From: WHSV01 sp050693895
Lineage (GTDB): Bacteria > Actinomycetota > CADDZG01 > WHSQ01
Reading direction: 5' to 3'
Assembly (NCBI GenBank): GCA_050693895.1
Contig: JBOGWS010000076.1
Coordinates: 54,144-118,143, forward strand
Length of the DNA: 64,000 nt
The notes under the pieces are model-generated. The model saw only the letters and a program-made list of their open reading frames with translations. It searched no databases and was not told the origin of the DNA. A program made the translations under genes and the position numbers. Of the stretch, positions 62,882-64,000 are shown one piece after another; positions within the stretch are counted from its first letter, which is position 1, and each line of letters begins with the position of its first letter.

Positions 62882-63790
62882 TTAGATCACCGGCTGCCAA
62901 TCCGCGCCGACCTCGAACTTGTTCGGCGTGTCCGTGAGCCGATGCATCTTTACCCCGTTGGTCCGCATACGGAAGAGATCTGATCGTCCTTCGCCACGCG
63001 ACTTGCTGAACACGAACGCGCGGCCGTTAGGCGAGTACTGCGCGCCGAACTCGTCTGCCCTGGTATCCGTAACCCGATCCTTGCCGGATCCATTCGCGTT
63101 CATGGTGAAGAGGTCGCAGCCCGACTCGAAGCCGCAACGGCTGTAGACGATCTCTGTCCCGTCCGGCGACCAGGTGGCCGACACGTCTTGACGCTTTTCG
63201 TTGTCGGTAAGACGGGTCACATTGGTGCCGTCGGGATCGATCGTAAAGATGTCGATGTCGCCGCGTCTCGGCGAGCGCTCGAAGACGATCACGTCGTTGA
63301 CGCTCCACTCGGGTGCAATCTCGTCCGCCCGGGTGTCGGTCAGCTTCGTCTCGGTGAGTGTCGTCAAGTCGATAGTAAAGAGATCGCACTGCCGGGCACA
63401 TTTTTGATAAACGGCCTGGTTTCCATCAGGGCCGAAGGCCACGGAGAACTCGTCCCGGTTGCTGTCGGTCACACGCGTTTCGTTGCTGCCATCCGCGTCG
63501 CGCGTGAACAGGTCGACACTTCCGTCGTTGTTGACGCGAGCGTAGATGAACCTGCTTCCGTCGGGGGCCCAACTTGCACCGAAGGCGGCGCGCGCTTTTC
63601 CCGTTAGGCGCGTCACGTCCGACCCATCCGGCTCCATCGATACGAGAAAGGTCGGCTTCTCGAAGGATCCTCTGTTGAAGATGATCCGACCGTTGTCGCC
63701 GGGAAAAGTGGCGCTTGCCGCAAGTGGCGTCAGCGCCACCATGAAAAGGGCCACCATGGCAGCCGCGCTGGACTTGAGCTTGATGTTCAT
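62882..63790 (-). CDS. exported TolB-like PD40 beta-propeller protein
   Basis: A 302-residue protein from ATG 63790 with GGGAGG upstream. Signal peptide (MVALFMVALTPLAASA), then repeated PD40 units: SWAPDGSRFIYAR, AFGPDGNQAVYQ, TWSPDGTEIVYSR and QYSPNGRAFVFSK, each followed by Asp-Leu-Phe-Thr. It would form a six- or seven-bladed propeller outside the membrane. No adjacent Tol genes, so not the gram-negative TolB; function unknown. Upstream 210 bases to the window edge hold no gene. Confidence 0.85.
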   Translation of the reverse strand: MNIKLKSSAAAMVALFMVALTPLAASATFPGDNGRIIFNRGSFEKPTFLVSMEPDGSDVTRLTGKARAAFGASWAPDGSRFIYARVNNDGSVDLFTRDADGSNETRVTDSNRDEFSVAFGPDGNQAVYQKCARQCDLFTIDLTTLTETKLTDTRADEIAPEWSVNDVIVFERSPRRGDIDIFTIDPDGTNVTRLTDNEKRQDVSATWSPDGTEIVYSRCGFESGCDLFTMNANGSGKDRVTDTRADEFGAQYSPNGRAFVFSKSRGEGRSDLFRMRTNGVKMHRLTDTPNKFEVGADWQPVI

Positions 63791-63824
63791 TCGTTCGCCT
63801 CCCAGGCCGATTGAATTGCTCAGT

Positions 63825-63838
63825 CTCGAACGTTCGAG
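63825..63838. promoter_or_regulatory. 14-bp perfect palindrome upstream of the TolB-like gene
   Basis: CTCGAACGTTCGAG, 34 bases upstream of the ATG. It looks like two SOS half sites without the 4-base spacer, so is not a LexA box. It could be an operator for another dimeric regulator. Confidence 0.3.
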
Positions 63839-64000
63839 CGCCTGCAACAAGGCACTTCGGAGGTGAAATAACTAGCAATTCTTGGTGGCACCAAGCGCCG
63901 TTGATGACGATGTCGAGAAATGGGGATCCTCGCCGCCGGCGTGCCGGCACGTCGAACATGATCAGGCCGTGGGTGGCGTCCGGAAGTCGTTACGACGTGG

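Noticed and set aside
63825..63838. SOS box upstream of the TolB-like gene
   Set aside because: The half sites are joined without the required 4-base spacer.

Overview
The window is one contiguous stretch of a high-GC bacterial chromosome, densely packed with genes and with no gap over about 210 bases. I see no rRNA, tRNA, CRISPR array, insertion sequence or prophage. Gene content and order point to the phylum Actinomycetota: the reverse-strand series thrS, HIT protein, PIP synthase, PIM acyltransferase, PimA-like glycosyltransferase, pdxS, pdxT, yebC, ruvC, ruvA, ruvB, yajC, apt, relA is the classical actinobacterial arrangement. A DUF222/13E12 HNH protein, UvrD2, an EF-G2-like factor, a HAIR-like clpB element and SOS boxes of the form CGAAC-N4-GTTCG agree. 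Several departures (a fused SecDF displaced from yajC, a degenerate M48 protein, an unusual menaquinone operon) suggest a deep or uncultured lineage rather than a well-studied genus; this placement is inference.

Layout. 1-9624 (minus): SecDF fusion (cut by the left edge), a small membrane protein, Dtd, a penicillin-binding protein, RelA, a DUF7662 protein, Apt, an HD-domain protein and YajC. 9735-17070 (minus): RuvBAC resolvasome behind an SOS box, a KhtTU-type K+/H+ antiporter, a class III cyclase, YebC and PdxT/PdxS. 17204-22842 (minus): two DUF3048 proteins, a dead M48-like protein and the phosphatidylinositol mannoside genes. 22987-25062 (plus): EF-G2-like GTPase. 25063-30438 (minus): HEAT protein, HIT protein, ThrS, a membrane-anchored metallopeptidase and an IolC-C-terminal-like protein. 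30552-31951 (plus): TPR-like protein and a MidA methyltransferase. 31987-33186 (minus): HNH protein with an SOS-box promoter.

33346-39573 (plus) is a tightly overlapped operon menB-menA-menC-menD-patatin-acyltransferase. It converges with a reverse operon merR-menG-menF (39565-42211). The two operons carry the same 27-bp dyad exactly at their start codons, so the MerR protein is a good candidate for a menaquinone regulator. 42233-50155 (minus): alpha/beta hydrolase, VCBS/ASPIC lipoprotein, 2-hydroxyacid dehydrogenase, ClpB, FtsH. 50256-53114 (plus): receiver-like protein, the remnant of a fumarylacetoacetate hydrolase gene, an MFS transporter and an aldo/keto reductase. 53111-56086 (minus): a small protein, a MerB-like protein, a zinc-ribbon protein and a gamma-glutamyltransferase. 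56210-60681 (plus): membrane acyltransferase, small membrane protein, a sigma-region-4 protein fused to a membrane segment, UvrD2. 60706-64000: PPK2, a beta-lactamase-fold protein, two small proteins and a TolB-like repeat protein.

The most interesting items are the shared merR/menB operator, the pair of near-identical SOS boxes on ruvC and the HNH gene, the SecDF fusion, the membrane-tethered sigma-like protein and the catalytically dead M48 protein.
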